Source: an uncultured Clostridia bacterium (GTDB taxonomy: Bacteria; Bacillota; Clostridia; TANB77; CAG-465). From it: a stretch of 64,000 nucleotides of DNA. The position numbers and the translations under genes are program-made. Where the stretch lies: contig CAOYAN010000005.1 in the NCBI GenBank assembly GCA_948562205.1, forward strand, positions 1 to 64,000. The letters are read 5' to 3'. This document shows, piece after piece, positions 51,765 through 61,030 of this stretch (position 1 is the first letter of the stretch; every line of letters starts with the position of its first letter). The notes below the pieces were generated by a model. It had not been told where the DNA came from. It was given only the letters and a program-made list of their open reading frames with translations, and searched no databases.

Positions 51765-52616
51765 TTACTTTCCTCCTTTACCAAGTGTTAGTACTTTCTC
51801 TTCTTTAGTATTATTATCTTTTTTTAATATAACCCTATTTATAAATTCTTGTTGTATAACTCCTAAAATATTACTAAATAAATAATAAATACCTAGTGTT
51901 ATAGGCCAAGTATAAGCAATAAATGCATTAAGTATTGGTAACATTATATTCATAGATTTTTGCATTTCTTGCTGATCTTCACTCATCTGCATAGAATTTT
52001 TTTGCAGTTTTGTTTGTAGTAAAGAGAATAAAAATGAAAGTATTGGTACAAGTATTGTAAGTTTACTGACTCTTTTTGTTTCATCTTTACTAAATGAATT
52101 AGAAGGAACATCTCCCAAATTAACATTTCCAAACAACTTCATATCAATAATTCCTTGCTCTTGTGCAATTATAATTTCATTAGATTTAACTTCATTTTCA
52201 TCTACTTCTTCTTTTCCTAAATAATCCTTTGTATACTGCACAATCTCTTCATGTGGTGTTTGAGTAATATATGTAAGTGGTTGTCTTACAATAAAAAACA
52301 TAGCTATAATTATTGGAAATTGTATAAGCATTGGTAAGCATCCACCTAAAGGATTTATTTTATATTCACTATATAATTTAGTAAGTTCTTCTGCCATTTT
52401 TTGTTGATCATTTTTATACTTATCTCTTATTTTCTTATCAAGAGGAGTTACTTCTTGTAACCTCTTAGTTGATTTTATTTGTCCTAGTGTAAGTGGTAAT
52501 AGTACAAGTTTAGTAAGAAGAGTAAAAATCAAAATCGAAAGTAAATAATTTTGATTTACTAAGTTGTATATTACTCTAATTATCATACCTAGAAAGCTAG
52601 CAATAGCTTGTATCAT
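51765..52616 (-). CDS. yidC: Membrane protein insertase YidC
   Basis: A 283-aa insertase of the Oxa1 family with five core membrane segments: LLSILIFTLLTKLVLLPLTLGQIKSTK, GGCLPMLIQFPIIIAMFF and the C-terminal INRVILKKD tail. There is no lipoprotein signal peptide or cysteine at the N terminus, so this is the shorter form without the SpoIIIJ-type lipobox. Conserved basic residue near the hydrophilic groove is within QIKSTKR. Member of the origin-linked operon. Confidence 0.93.
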   Translation of the reverse strand: MIQAIASFLGMIIRVIYNLVNQNYLLSILIFTLLTKLVLLPLTLGQIKSTKRLQEVTPLDKKIRDKYKNDQQKMAEELTKLYSEYKINPLGGCLPMLIQFPIIIAMFFIVRQPLTYITQTPHEEIVQYTKDYLGKEEVDENEVKSNEIIIAQEQGIIDMKLFGNVNLGDVPSNSFSKDETKRVSKLTILVPILSFLFSLLQTKLQKNSMQMSEDQQEMQKSMNIMLPILNAFIAYTWPITLGIYYLFSNILGVIQQEFINRVILKKDNNTKEEKVLTLGKGGK

Positions 52617-52629
52617 CTATATCCTCCAA

Positions 52630-52884
52630 TCATTTTAAGTAATCTACTCCCCCTTTTGAGAAAGGATTACATTTTAGTATTCTTTTAATACCTAACATAT
52701 TACCTTTTATTATACCATATTTGTCAACTGCTTGTTTTGTATACTCAGAGCACGTAGGATAAAATATACATCTATGTTCTCCAAGATTTGGTGAAATATA
52801 TTTTTGGTATAATTTTATTAACACAATCTCGGTATTTTTAGGTATACTAAATATAAATTTTATAACTCTTTTTATTTTATTCAT
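52630..52884 (-). CDS. yidD: Membrane protein insertion efficiency factor YidD
   Basis: An 84-aa protein with the conserved core GEHRCIFYPTCSEYTKQAVDKYG and CNPFSKGGVDYL, where family members have the pattern RFxPTCSxY and CxPxxxGGxDP. Overlaps the rnpA end by eight bases and precedes yidC, the standard arrangement. Helps membrane insertion. Confidence 0.93.
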   Translation of the reverse strand: MNKIKRVIKFIFSIPKNTEIVLIKLYQKYISPNLGEHRCIFYPTCSEYTKQAVDKYGIIKGNMLGIKRILKCNPFSKGGVDYLK

Positions 52885-53224
52885 ATAGCTCTAATTCCTT
52901 AAAACATTTTACTATATCTTTTTTTACTATATCATAAGTTATGTTTTCAAAAGTAACACTTTTTTTATATACTATAATGATATTATAATTTTTCTTTAAC
53001 TTATCTTCTTCAATTTTATAAACTTCTCTTGCCCATCTTTTAAGTTTATTTCTCTTAACACTTTTACCATTTTTCTTAGAAACACAAACAGCAAAGAAGT
53101 TTTTCATATTATCATTTCTAGTTTTACAAATATGCACTATAATACTATTTCCTTTAGCATATTTTCCTTTTTTAAAAACATACTTAAATACCCTATTTTT
53201 TTTAATTCTTAAAGTAAATTTCAT
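52877..53224 (-). CDS. rnpA: Ribonuclease P protein component
   Basis: A 115-aa basic protein that binds the RNase P RNA. The RNR motif reads KRNKLKRWAREVY within SVKRNKLKRWAREVYKI, and FAVCVSKKNG lies before it. GGAGAAA precedes MKFTLRI at 53224; an upstream in-frame start covers the rpmH-rnpA gap and is not supported. Co-transcribed with rpmH. Confidence 0.93.
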   Translation of the reverse strand: MKFTLRIKKNRVFKYVFKKGKYAKGNSIIVHICKTRNDNMKNFFAVCVSKKNGKSVKRNKLKRWAREVYKIEEDKLKKNYNIIIVYKKSVTFENITYDIVKKDIVKCFKELELYE

Positions 53225-53288
53225 ATTTTTTCTCCAAAATAAACATAAAAGTGGATATGACAAACATACCCACTTTATATAAAGTAGT

Positions 53289-53423
53289 TTAAGCACATAG
53301 TACTTTTCTTCCTTTTAATCTTCTACTTTTTAAAACTTTTCTTCCTGATGCAGTTTGCATTCTTTTTCTAAATCCGTGTACTTTTTGTCTTTGTCTTGTT
53401 TTTGGTTGATATGTTCTTTTCAT
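53289..53423 (-). CDS. rpmH: 50S ribosomal protein L34
   Basis: A 44-aa protein that begins MKRTYQPKTRQRQKVHGFRK and is Arg/Lys-rich throughout, the unmistakable L34 pattern. GGGGGTG precedes the ATG. The first gene of the rpmH-rnpA-yidD-yidC operon, divergent from dnaA. The promoter lies at 53530-53558. Confidence 0.97.
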   Translation of the reverse strand: MKRTYQPKTRQRQKVHGFRKRMQTASGRKVLKSRRLKGRKVLCA

Positions 53424-53918
53424 TGCTACACCCCCTAAATAATAGTATTATTTATATTTAAGAATAATCAAGTGTAATAAATATTATGTATATTTTTACA
53501 ACATTTATTCTATTTATCAAAGCGTATTCATTATATAATATTTTTCATACTTTGTCAATTAATTTTAAAATATTTAAAAAAAAATAGGAAAATTTTTAAA
53601 AATAATAATTTAAAAATTGAGATTCTAATAAAAGTTATCCACAGGTAAATTGTGGATAACTTTTATTATGTAAATATATTTTGCGCTATTAAATTTATTT
53701 TTAAAAAAAGTAGCCCAAGTATTGTATTTTTAGGCATTTTATGATATATTAACTATAGATAAATTTAACAAAAATTTTCACATGTTTCACAACTATCCAC
53801 AGAATTTATGTAAAATTTATACTCTAATTACATCATTTTGTGAATAAGTTATCCACACCTGTGGATAACTCTGTGGATAACTTTTAAAAACATGTGTTTA
53901 TGAAGGGTGGTTTTAATA
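53424..53918. other. oriC part 1: rpmH-dnaA intergenic region with DnaA boxes
   Basis: Minus-strand rpmH promoter TTGACA (53553-53558), 17 bases, TATAAT (53530-53535). Five perfect DnaA boxes TTATCCACA: 53635-53643 (+), 53651-53659 (-), 53849-53857 (+), 53860-53868 (-), 53872-53880 (-). Variants lie at 53793-53801 (CTATCCACA) and 53839-53847. The pairs at 53635/53651 and 53849/53860 form inverted repeats. A half parS-like TGTTTCAC lies at about 53784. Confidence 0.92.
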
Positions 53919-55307
53919 TTGGAAAACTTTATGGAAATATGGTCTCAAGCCTTGGAAATACTGCAAGAGGAGATTTCTCCAGTAGGATATAAAACCTATG
54001 TTGACGTAATGATACCAAGACTTGTTGATGAAAATACTTTATGTTTTTTATCGCCTTCTAATTATCACATTGATATTTGTAAAAAAAGATACTTAGATTT
54101 AATACAAAATACTTTAACTTTTTTAACAAAAAAATCATACAACATAATATTTGAAGCAAAAGAAATAATACCAGAAACAACAAATGAAGTAGAAACTGTA
54201 GAAGTTAAAGAAAGCTTATATAAAAACATAGAAGAAAAGCCAACACCAACAGTAACTACAAACAGTGACAATCCTACTGAAGTAGAGGGATTAAATCCAA
54301 AATATACATTTGAAAATTTTATTGTTGGCTCAAATAATAGATTTGCACATGCAGCATCTGTAGCAGTTTATGAAAATCCTGGTAATAAATACAATCCTTT
54401 ATTTATTTATGGTGGAGTAGGACTTGGAAAAACACATCTTATGCAAGCAATAGGAAATGCTATGTATAAGGCAAATCCTAATATAAGAATACTATATTGT
54501 ACAGGTGAACTTTTTGCAAATGAACTAGTATCTGCAATAATGACAGATAAAAATGAGTCATTTAGAAAAAAATATAGAAATATAGACTTACTTCTTATTG
54601 ATGATATTCAGTTTCTAGCTGGTAAAGAGAAATGTCAAGAAGAGTTTTTTCACACTTTCAACACATTATTTGAAAGTGGAAAACAAATAGTTTTAACATC
54701 TGAAAAACCTCCAAAAGAAATACCACTTTTAGAGGATAGATTAAAAACAAGATTTGAAATGGGACTTTCTGTAGATATTCAAACACCAGATTATGAAACA
54801 CGTCTTGCAATTCTAAGAAGAAAAGCAGAAAAAGAAAGATATGTTATAAACGACGAAATACTAGTAAAAATAGCAACAAGAGTAAAATCAAATATAAGGG
54901 AATTAGAAGGTGTTTTTAATAAACTAGTTGCATATACATCTTTTACTAATAATGAACTTACTGATGCAATAGTTGAAAATACAATAGAATCTATACTTGT
55001 AAAAAATACTAAAGTATTAACTAGTAAATTAATAATGCAAGTTGTATGTAAATTTTTTAATATAAAAGTTAGTGATATAGTAAGTGATAAAAGATCTAAT
55101 AGTGTAGCATTTCCAAGACAAATAGCTATGTATCTATGTAGGGAAGTAGCAAATTTATCTTTTCCTGCAATAGGGAAAGATTTTGGTGGAAGAGATCATT
55201 CAACAGTTTTACATGCTTATTCAAAAATTAAGGATGACTATGATAAAAATTTAGAAACTCATGATTTAATAGAAGATCTTAAGAAAGCCCTATCAATAGA
55301 GGATTAG
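53919..55307 (+). CDS. dnaA: Replication initiator DnaA
   Basis: A 462-aa initiator ATPase. TTG at 53919 is chosen as start: it follows AAGGGTGG and gives MENFMEIWSQALE, matching the Bacillus MENILDLW start; a GTG twelve bases upstream lies in the ribosome binding site. Domain III has GGVGLGKTHLMQAIGN, LLIDDIQFLAGKE and RLKTRFEMGL (sensor region). Domain IV has the helix-turn-helix end VAFPRQIAMYLCREV and GRDHSTVLHA, which reads DnaA boxes. It should be autoregulated by boxes in its own promoter region. Confidence 0.97.
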   Translation: MENFMEIWSQALEILQEEISPVGYKTYVDVMIPRLVDENTLCFLSPSNYHIDICKKRYLDLIQNTLTFLTKKSYNIIFEAKEIIPETTNEVETVEVKESLYKNIEEKPTPTVTTNSDNPTEVEGLNPKYTFENFIVGSNNRFAHAASVAVYENPGNKYNPLFIYGGVGLGKTHLMQAIGNAMYKANPNIRILYCTGELFANELVSAIMTDKNESFRKKYRNIDLLLIDDIQFLAGKEKCQEEFFHTFNTLFESGKQIVLTSEKPPKEIPLLEDRLKTRFEMGLSVDIQTPDYETRLAILRRKAEKERYVINDEILVKIATRVKSNIRELEGVFNKLVAYTSFTNNELTDAIVENTIESILVKNTKVLTSKLIMQVVCKFFNIKVSDIVSDKRSNSVAFPRQIAMYLCREVANLSFPAIGKDFGGRDHSTVLHAYSKIKDDYDKNLETHDLIEDLKKALSIED

Positions 55308-56138
55308 AAGTACTTATTTCATAAAAATTACATTTGTATTACAAAAATGTTACAGTTAAAAAGTTATCCACAGGTAACTGTGGATAACCCTGTGGATAAC
55401 ATGTGGATAACTTTGTGGATAAAAAGTTATCCACAGTTTTTTTTTTGCCTGTGGATAACTGCCCAAGTTATCCACAGAGTTATCCACACCCCTTTTGTTA
55501 GTGATACCAAGGCTTTTAGATAGTTATCCACACTTTCCACAGCCCCTACTACTACTACTAAATATATATATATAATATATAATAACATATATGCTATTAT
55601 ATACGCGTGCGCGCGCGCGAAAAAAGGTCTTATATTTATGTAAAACTGTGGATAACTTTTTTTCTTTCAAAAAAAAATGTCGTATTATAGCATATTATAA
55701 AAATATTAGTTTACAAAATCAAAATATAAAGTTATTAACACATACCTGTGGATAACTTTTCAAAAATTTTTTATAAAAGTTGATAAATATATTTTTATAA
55801 AAATTTTAATTTACAATAAATATTTTTTGTGTCAAAAAATGTAAAAAATTAATTTTAAAATTCACTTGATTTTATAAATTATTTCTATTATAATTAAATC
55901 AACAAAAAAATTTTTTATAATTTGTATTATTATTTTTTATTCTTAATTTTTAATTAGAACAATTATATTTTTAGAAATATTTAAAATATAAATAATATTA
56001 TTTAGTTATTAGTAATTTATATTATCTAAATATTAGTAATTAATTTAAATAAAATTGTATTATAATAATTATTTAAATATAAAAATTAATTTATAAAATA
56101 TATACATTAATATAAAAAATTTAGATTGGAGAAACAAA
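55308..56138. other. oriC part 2: DnaA-box cluster, DnaA-trio, DUE and CG tract
   Basis: This 831-base gap contains 12 perfect DnaA boxes: 55364, 55379, 55391, 55402, 55414, 55427, 55450, 55468, 55480, 55524, 55647 and 55747 (9 bases each, both orientations). The box at 55524-55532 is followed by TTTCCACA, a GCCCC cluster (55542-55546) and TAC repeats (55547-55560), the box / GC / DnaA-trio pattern of basal unwinding systems. Then AT-rich DNA (55561-55601) and an alternating ACGCGTGCGCGCGCGCG tract (55603-55619). From about 55760 to dnaN the DNA is very AT-rich with no gene. Confidence 0.93.
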
Positions 56139-57257
56139 ATGAATATAAAATGTGATTTAAAAGAATTAATAAATGGACTAAATATTGTTTCAAAAACTAC
56201 AAGTTCAAAAACTACAATGCCAATTCTTGAAGGAGTATTAATTGAAGCATATCAAAATACTTTAAAATTAATTACTAATGATTTAGAAATTGGATCAGAA
56301 CATTTTTTTGAATGTACAGTTTTAGAAGAAGGTAAAACTGTAGTGGATATTAAAATGTTAAATGAAATAGTAAGAAAGATAGAAGATGAAACTGTAGAAA
56401 TATCTGTTGATGATAATGTATTTATATTAAAATCTATAAATGGTATATTTAAACTTGCAGTTATGAATCCTAATGAATATCCTAAACTTCCAGTTTTTGA
56501 TGTAGAAAATACAGTTGAATTAGAACAAAGAGTATTTAAAGATATGATTAAGAGAACATTATTTTCTGTTAGTAATGATGAAAATAGACCTATATATAAT
56601 GGTGCTTTAGTAAAAGTAGAAGATAATGTATTAACTATAGTTGCAATTGATGGATTTAGATTATCTTTAAGAAAATATTTAAGTGAAAAAACAATTAATA
56701 ATTTTAAAGCTATTATTCCTGGTAAAGTATTATCTGAATTGTTAAAAATATTATCTGATGGAGAAGAAAATTTTGTTAAAATTGGTGTTAATAAAAATCA
56801 AGCTTTATTTGAAATGGGTAATAGTATAATTATTAGTAGAATAATAGAGGGAGAATTTTTAAATTATAATACTATAATTCCAGAATCTAGTGAAACTCGT
56901 ATTAGAGTTAAAACTAAAAGTTTATTAGATTCATTTGAAAGAGTTGCTTTATTTGCTAAAGAAAATAAAGAAAAAGATAAAAAATCTCCTGTAAAAATGA
57001 ATGTAGGAATAGATGGAATAGTTTTAAGTTGTGTAAGTGAAACAGGAGATGCAAAAGAGGCTATAACATCTTTTGTAGAGGGTAAAGATATAGAAATAGG
57101 ATTTAATCCAAGATATGTAATTGAAGCTTTAAAAGTTATTGATGATCCAGAAATATATGTTGAATTTAATTCAAGTATATCTCCAGTATTAATAAAACCT
57201 ATTGTATCAAATGAATTCATATATGTTGTATTACCTATAAAATTAAGACAAGAATAA
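56139..57257 (+). CDS. dnaN: DNA polymerase III beta subunit (sliding clamp)
   Basis: A 372-aa clamp built of three similar domains. N-terminal CDLKELINGLNIVSKTTSSKTTMPILEGVLIEA and the C-terminal PVLIKPIVSNEFIYVVLPIKLRQE (the MPMRL-like hydrophobic pocket tail) identify it. TTGGAG precedes the ATG. It lies after dnaA with the unusually large oriC gap between. Terminator at about 57263-57295. Confidence 0.97.
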   Translation: MNIKCDLKELINGLNIVSKTTSSKTTMPILEGVLIEAYQNTLKLITNDLEIGSEHFFECTVLEEGKTVVDIKMLNEIVRKIEDETVEISVDDNVFILKSINGIFKLAVMNPNEYPKLPVFDVENTVELEQRVFKDMIKRTLFSVSNDENRPIYNGALVKVEDNVLTIVAIDGFRLSLRKYLSEKTINNFKAIIPGKVLSELLKILSDGEENFVKIGVNKNQALFEMGNSIIISRIIEGEFLNYNTIIPESSETRIRVKTKSLLDSFERVALFAKENKEKDKKSPVKMNVGIDGIVLSCVSETGDAKEAITSFVEGKDIEIGFNPRYVIEALKVIDDPEIYVEFNSSISPVLIKPIVSNEFIYVVLPIKLRQE

Positions 57258-57262
57258 AAAAC

Positions 57263-57295
57263 AAAGCATGAAAAAATAATACTTTTCATGCTTTT
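57263..57295 (+). terminator. dnaN terminator
   Basis: AGCATGAAA / TTTCATGCT stem followed by a T-run. Confidence 0.75.
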
Positions 57296-57307
57296 TCAAA
57301 CTATTAA

Positions 57308-57586
57308 TTAAAGATAATATGAACTAAAATTATCTAGAGTTTTTTTTTCAAAAATGTCATCTAAAATAATAGTAGTGCAAGTTATTATATAAAATATAAA
57401 TAGTGGAATTGTTAGACAGCATATATAATATAACGGAATTTTAAATATATAGTGAATAGTGAGACTATAAATATATTTTCCAAAGAATATTGTTGGAAAT
57501 ATTAAAAACAAAATTAAATTTAGTGGAATAAGTTTTTGTGATAATGTAATTTTTGTATTACCATCTAAATTTTTTTTGGTATCCAT
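57308..57586 (-). CDS. Small membrane protein between dnaN and recF, 92 aa
   Basis: Not recognised. Three hydrophobic stretches (about residues 17-37, 45-65, 50-72 region) of a small integral membrane protein, with AAGGAGG before the ATG. It lies on the minus strand where many Firmicutes have the S4-domain gene rlbA/yaaA on the plus strand, so it interrupts the usual dnaN-rlbA-recF order. Confidence 0.6.
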   Translation of the reverse strand: MDTKKNLDGNTKITLSQKLIPLNLILFLIFPTIFFGKYIYSLTIHYIFKIPLYYICCLTIPLFIFYIITCTTIILDDIFEKKTLDNFSSYYL

Positions 57587-57661
57587 AATTATGCCTCCTT
57601 ATATGAAAATTTTAGAAATTATAACATAGATTTAAATTATAGTCAACTAGAAGGGATTAGT

Positions 57662-58732
57662 ATGTATATAAATAAGGTAAAATTAGAAAATTTTAGAAAT
57701 TATAATATTCAAGAAATAGATTTTATAAATGGTATAAATCTTTTCTTAGGAAATAATGCACAAGGGAAAACTAATATAATAGAGGCTATATACACATCTG
57801 CCTTTGGAAAATCATATAGGACTATAAAAGATAATGAACTTATTAATTTTAATTCCAATTTTTGTAGAATTAATTTAGAATATAGTAAGGATAATATTAA
57901 TAAGAAAAATGAAATATATATAGAGGAAAGTAAAAAGCAAATTAAAAATAATGGTATTAAAATTAGTAAATTATCTGATTTTGTTGGTGAAATTTTAATT
58001 GTTATTTTTTCACCTGATAGTTTAGATATAGTAAAAGGTTCTCCTGGTAAGAGAAGAACATTTATAGATATGATATGTTCTCAATTATCAAAGTCATATA
58101 TAATTTCTCATCAGGAATATATGAAATGTTTAAAACTTAAAAATGCTATGTTAAAAAAGGATAATATAGATAGGGAATATATATATATATTACATGATAA
58201 AATGAGTGTATGCATAAAAAAGATAGTTAATTTTAGAAAGTATGTTATAAATAAACTACTAGAAAAAGCAAAAGTTATAGAAAATAATATAACTAATGGA
58301 AAAGAAGATATAAATATAATTTATACATCTGATTTCTTAAATATGGATGAGTCTCAAATTAAAAAATATTTAGATGATCATTTATTTATAGAAGAAATGA
58401 GAAAATCTTCTGTAAAAGGAATTCAAAGAGACGATATAATTATTCATGTAAATAATGTAGAAGTTAATAAATATGGATCACAAGGACAAAATAGAACTGC
58501 ACTTTTAACTTTAAAACTTGCAGACTTTGAAGTTTTAATGGAAGAAAAAGGACAAGTACCAATACTTTTACTCGATGATATTATGTCAGAACTAGATAGT
58601 GATAGAATATCTTTTTTATTAAAATATATTGAAAAATATCAAAGTATTATTACTACAACTGATAATACTTTTGTAAGAGATGTTGAAAATATAAAAATTT
58701 CAAAAGTTTCAAATGGAACACTTGAAATTTAG
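57662..58732 (+). CDS. recF: DNA repair protein RecF
   Basis: A 356-aa SMC-like ATPase that loads RecA at gaps with RecO and RecR. Walker A GNNAQGKTNIIEAIYTSAFGKSYR near residue 30, the signature region YGSQGQNRTALLTLKLA and Walker B PILLLDDIMSELD. Start AAGGG-type ribosome binding site before MYINKVKLENFRNY. Full length. Confidence 0.96.
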   Translation: MYINKVKLENFRNYNIQEIDFINGINLFLGNNAQGKTNIIEAIYTSAFGKSYRTIKDNELINFNSNFCRINLEYSKDNINKKNEIYIEESKKQIKNNGIKISKLSDFVGEILIVIFSPDSLDIVKGSPGKRRTFIDMICSQLSKSYIISHQEYMKCLKLKNAMLKKDNIDREYIYILHDKMSVCIKKIVNFRKYVINKLLEKAKVIENNITNGKEDINIIYTSDFLNMDESQIKKYLDDHLFIEEMRKSSVKGIQRDDIIIHVNNVEVNKYGSQGQNRTALLTLKLADFEVLMEEKGQVPILLLDDIMSELDSDRISFLLKYIEKYQSIITTTDNTFVRDVENIKISKVSNGTLEI

Positions 58733-58796
58733 TATTAATATGTGATATAAGTATAGAGTATTATAAAAAATATAAAGTAAGAAAAGAGGTAATAAA

Positions 58797-60713
58797 ATGG
58801 CAAAATATGATGAGAATCAAATACAGGTACTAGAAGGCCTAGAGGCTGTTAGAAAAAGACCTGGAATGTATATAGGATCTACTAGTGTTGTTGGCTTACA
58901 TCATTTGGTATGGGAAATAGTAGATAATAGTGTTGATGAAGCTTTAGCAGGATTTTGTACTGAAATAAATATTGAATTATTACCTGATAATGTAATAAGT
59001 GTACAAGATAATGGTAGAGGTGTTCCTCTTGGTATGCATCCCAAAATGCATAAACCTGCTATAGAGGTTGTTTATACAGTACTTCATGCAGGTGGAAAGT
59101 TTGGTGGTGGCGGATACAAAGTATCTGGTGGACTACATGGTGTTGGTGGTTCCGTTGTTAATGCACTATCAGAATGGATGTACGTTGAGGCTTCTAATGG
59201 TGATGGACTTTATAGAATAGATTTCGAGAGAGGAAAAGTTACAAAAGAATTATATAAAGTTGGTGAATCTAAGAAAACTGGAACTAAAGTTGTTTTTAAA
59301 GCAGATGCAGAAATTTTTGAGACAACTGTATTTAATATAGATACTTTAACTCAAAGATTTAGAGAAATGGCTTTTTTAAATAAAGGTCTTAAAATAACTT
59401 TATGGGATAAAAGAGAAGATGGAACTGAACAGGTAACATTCCACTATGAAGGTGGTCTAAAATCTTTTGTTGAATATTTAAATAAAAATAGAGAGCCTGT
59501 AAATAAAGATATAATTTATTTTGAAGCTGATCAAAATGATGTTCAAGTAGAAATTGCACTTCAGTATACTACTGCTTATTCAGAAAATATATTATCTTTT
59601 GTTAATAATATACATACAGGTGAGGGTGGTACTCATGTTGAAGGTTTCAAAAGGGGTATTACCAAAGCATTTAATGATTATGCTAGAAAATTTAATATAC
59701 TAAAAGAAAAAGATTCTAATCTTCAAGGTGAAGATATTCGTGAAGGTATTACGGCTATTGTAAGTGTTAGAGTTTTAGAGCCACAATTTGAGGGACAAAC
59801 TAAAACAAAACTTGGAAATAGTGAAGTAACTAGTGTTGTAAATAGTGCAGTTTTAAATAAGATGGGAATTTTTTTAGAAGAAAATCCAGCTGTAGCAAAA
59901 GCTATATTAGAAAAAACTATGAGTGCTGCAAGAGCTAGAGAGGCTGCAAGAAAAGCTAGGGAATTAGTTAGAAGAAAATCAGCTTTAGAGTCAACAACAC
60001 TTCCTGGAAAGCTTGCAGATTGTCAAGAAAAAGATGCTACAAAATGTGAAATATATATCGTTGAGGGAGACTCTGCAGGTGGTAGTGCAAAACAAGGAAG
60101 AGATAGAAGATTCCAAGCTATATTACCACTTTGGGGTAAAATGATAAATGTTGAAAAAACAAGAGCAGATAAAATATATGGTAACGAAAAATTAAATCCA
60201 GTAATTGTAGCTCTTGGTGCTGGAATAGGTGCTGAGTTTAATATTGAAAAATTAAGATATCATAAAATTATAATGATGGCCGATGCCGATGTTGATGGTG
60301 CACATATTAGAACATTACTTTTAACCTTCTTCTTTAGATATATGAGACCATTAATTGAAAATGGTATGGTATATGCGGCTCAACCACCTTTATTTAAACT
60401 TGCTAAAAAAGGTATGGAAGATGTATATTGTTATAATGAAGAAGATCTTGCAACAAAATTGAAAGAATTAGAAGAAAAAGGAATTTCAAGAGATTCTCTA
60501 AATGTACAAAGATATAAAGGTCTTGGTGAAATGGACTCTGAACAATTATGGGAGACTACAATGAATCCTGAGAAGAGAACATTGGTAAGAATTGAATTAG
60601 ATGATGCAATTAAGGCTGATGAGACATTCTCAATACTTATGGGTGAAAATGTTGAACCAAGAAGAGAATTTATTGAACAAAATGCAAAATATGTAAATAA
60701 TCTTGATATATAA
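58797..60713 (+). CDS. gyrB: DNA gyrase subunit B
   Basis: A 638-aa ATPase subunit of gyrase. GHKL motifs NSVDEALAGFC, DNGRGVPLGMHP and GGLHGVGGSVVNALS; TOPRIM segments IVEGDSAGGSAKQGRDRRFQAILPL and MADADVDGAHIRTLLLTFFFRYM; C-terminal RYKGLGEMDSEQLWETTMNPEKR. gyrA is not downstream here; infC follows across a terminator. Confidence 0.97.
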   Translation: MAKYDENQIQVLEGLEAVRKRPGMYIGSTSVVGLHHLVWEIVDNSVDEALAGFCTEINIELLPDNVISVQDNGRGVPLGMHPKMHKPAIEVVYTVLHAGGKFGGGGYKVSGGLHGVGGSVVNALSEWMYVEASNGDGLYRIDFERGKVTKELYKVGESKKTGTKVVFKADAEIFETTVFNIDTLTQRFREMAFLNKGLKITLWDKREDGTEQVTFHYEGGLKSFVEYLNKNREPVNKDIIYFEADQNDVQVEIALQYTTAYSENILSFVNNIHTGEGGTHVEGFKRGITKAFNDYARKFNILKEKDSNLQGEDIREGITAIVSVRVLEPQFEGQTKTKLGNSEVTSVVNSAVLNKMGIFLEENPAVAKAILEKTMSAARAREAARKARELVRRKSALESTTLPGKLADCQEKDATKCEIYIVEGDSAGGSAKQGRDRRFQAILPLWGKMINVEKTRADKIYGNEKLNPVIVALGAGIGAEFNIEKLRYHKIIMMADADVDGAHIRTLLLTFFFRYMRPLIENGMVYAAQPPLFKLAKKGMEDVYCYNEEDLATKLKELEEKGISRDSLNVQRYKGLGEMDSEQLWETTMNPEKRTLVRIELDDAIKADETFSILMGENVEPRREFIEQNAKYVNNLDI

Positions 60714-60717
60714 ATAA

Positions 60718-60753
60718 TAATATAGTTAGAGTTCTTTACTCTAACTATATTAT
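60718..60753 (+). terminator. gyrB terminator
   Basis: ATAATATAGTTAGAG / CTCTAACTATATTAT inverted repeat just after the gyrB stop. Confidence 0.75.
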
Positions 60754-60843
60754 TCTATATTATTATTAAATTTAAATTATATAATATATTGTAGATATTT
60801 TATATTCAGTTGAAAGAATTTAAAATAAAATAATCTTAAATGC

Positions 60844-61017
60844 TTGACAAGTCAAAAAAAATTATGTATAATAATAACCGTAAAGTAGAGGAAATCTTCT
60901 CACCTTATGGTTATGTCTTAATAAGGTTATACAATTAAATATTTAGTATATAAAATATTATTGTGTATTTTGAGAAGGTTGCCCTATGTAAGAGCAATCT
61001 TTTTTATATAGTTTTGT
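60844..61017 (+). promoter_or_regulatory. L20-type leader of infC-rpmI-rplT
   Basis: Promoter TTGACA (60844-60849), 17 bases, TATAAT (60867-60872). The leader contains a long hairpin ATAACCGTAA ... TTATGGTTAT (about 60873-60918) and an intrinsic terminator AGGTTGC / GCAATCT plus T-run (60976-61006) just before infC. This arrangement fits attenuation by ribosomal protein L20, encoded third in the operon. Confidence 0.8.
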
Positions 61018-61030
61018 GGAGGTGTTTAAT

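Noticed and set aside
53775..53805. parS site near dnaA (TGTTTCAC)
   Set aside because: Only a half-site is present; the 16-bp palindrome TGTTTCACGTGAAACA was not found here or elsewhere in the window.
55603..55619. CG repeat as a sequencing artefact or adapter
   Set aside because: It is embedded exactly at the end of the unwinding region between DnaA-box clusters and has no adapter-like sequence, so biological origin is more likely, though coverage should be checked.
61016..61030. GTG start for infC at 61016
   Set aside because: The GTG overlaps the ribosome binding site; ATT at 61031 has correct spacing and matches the known infC start.
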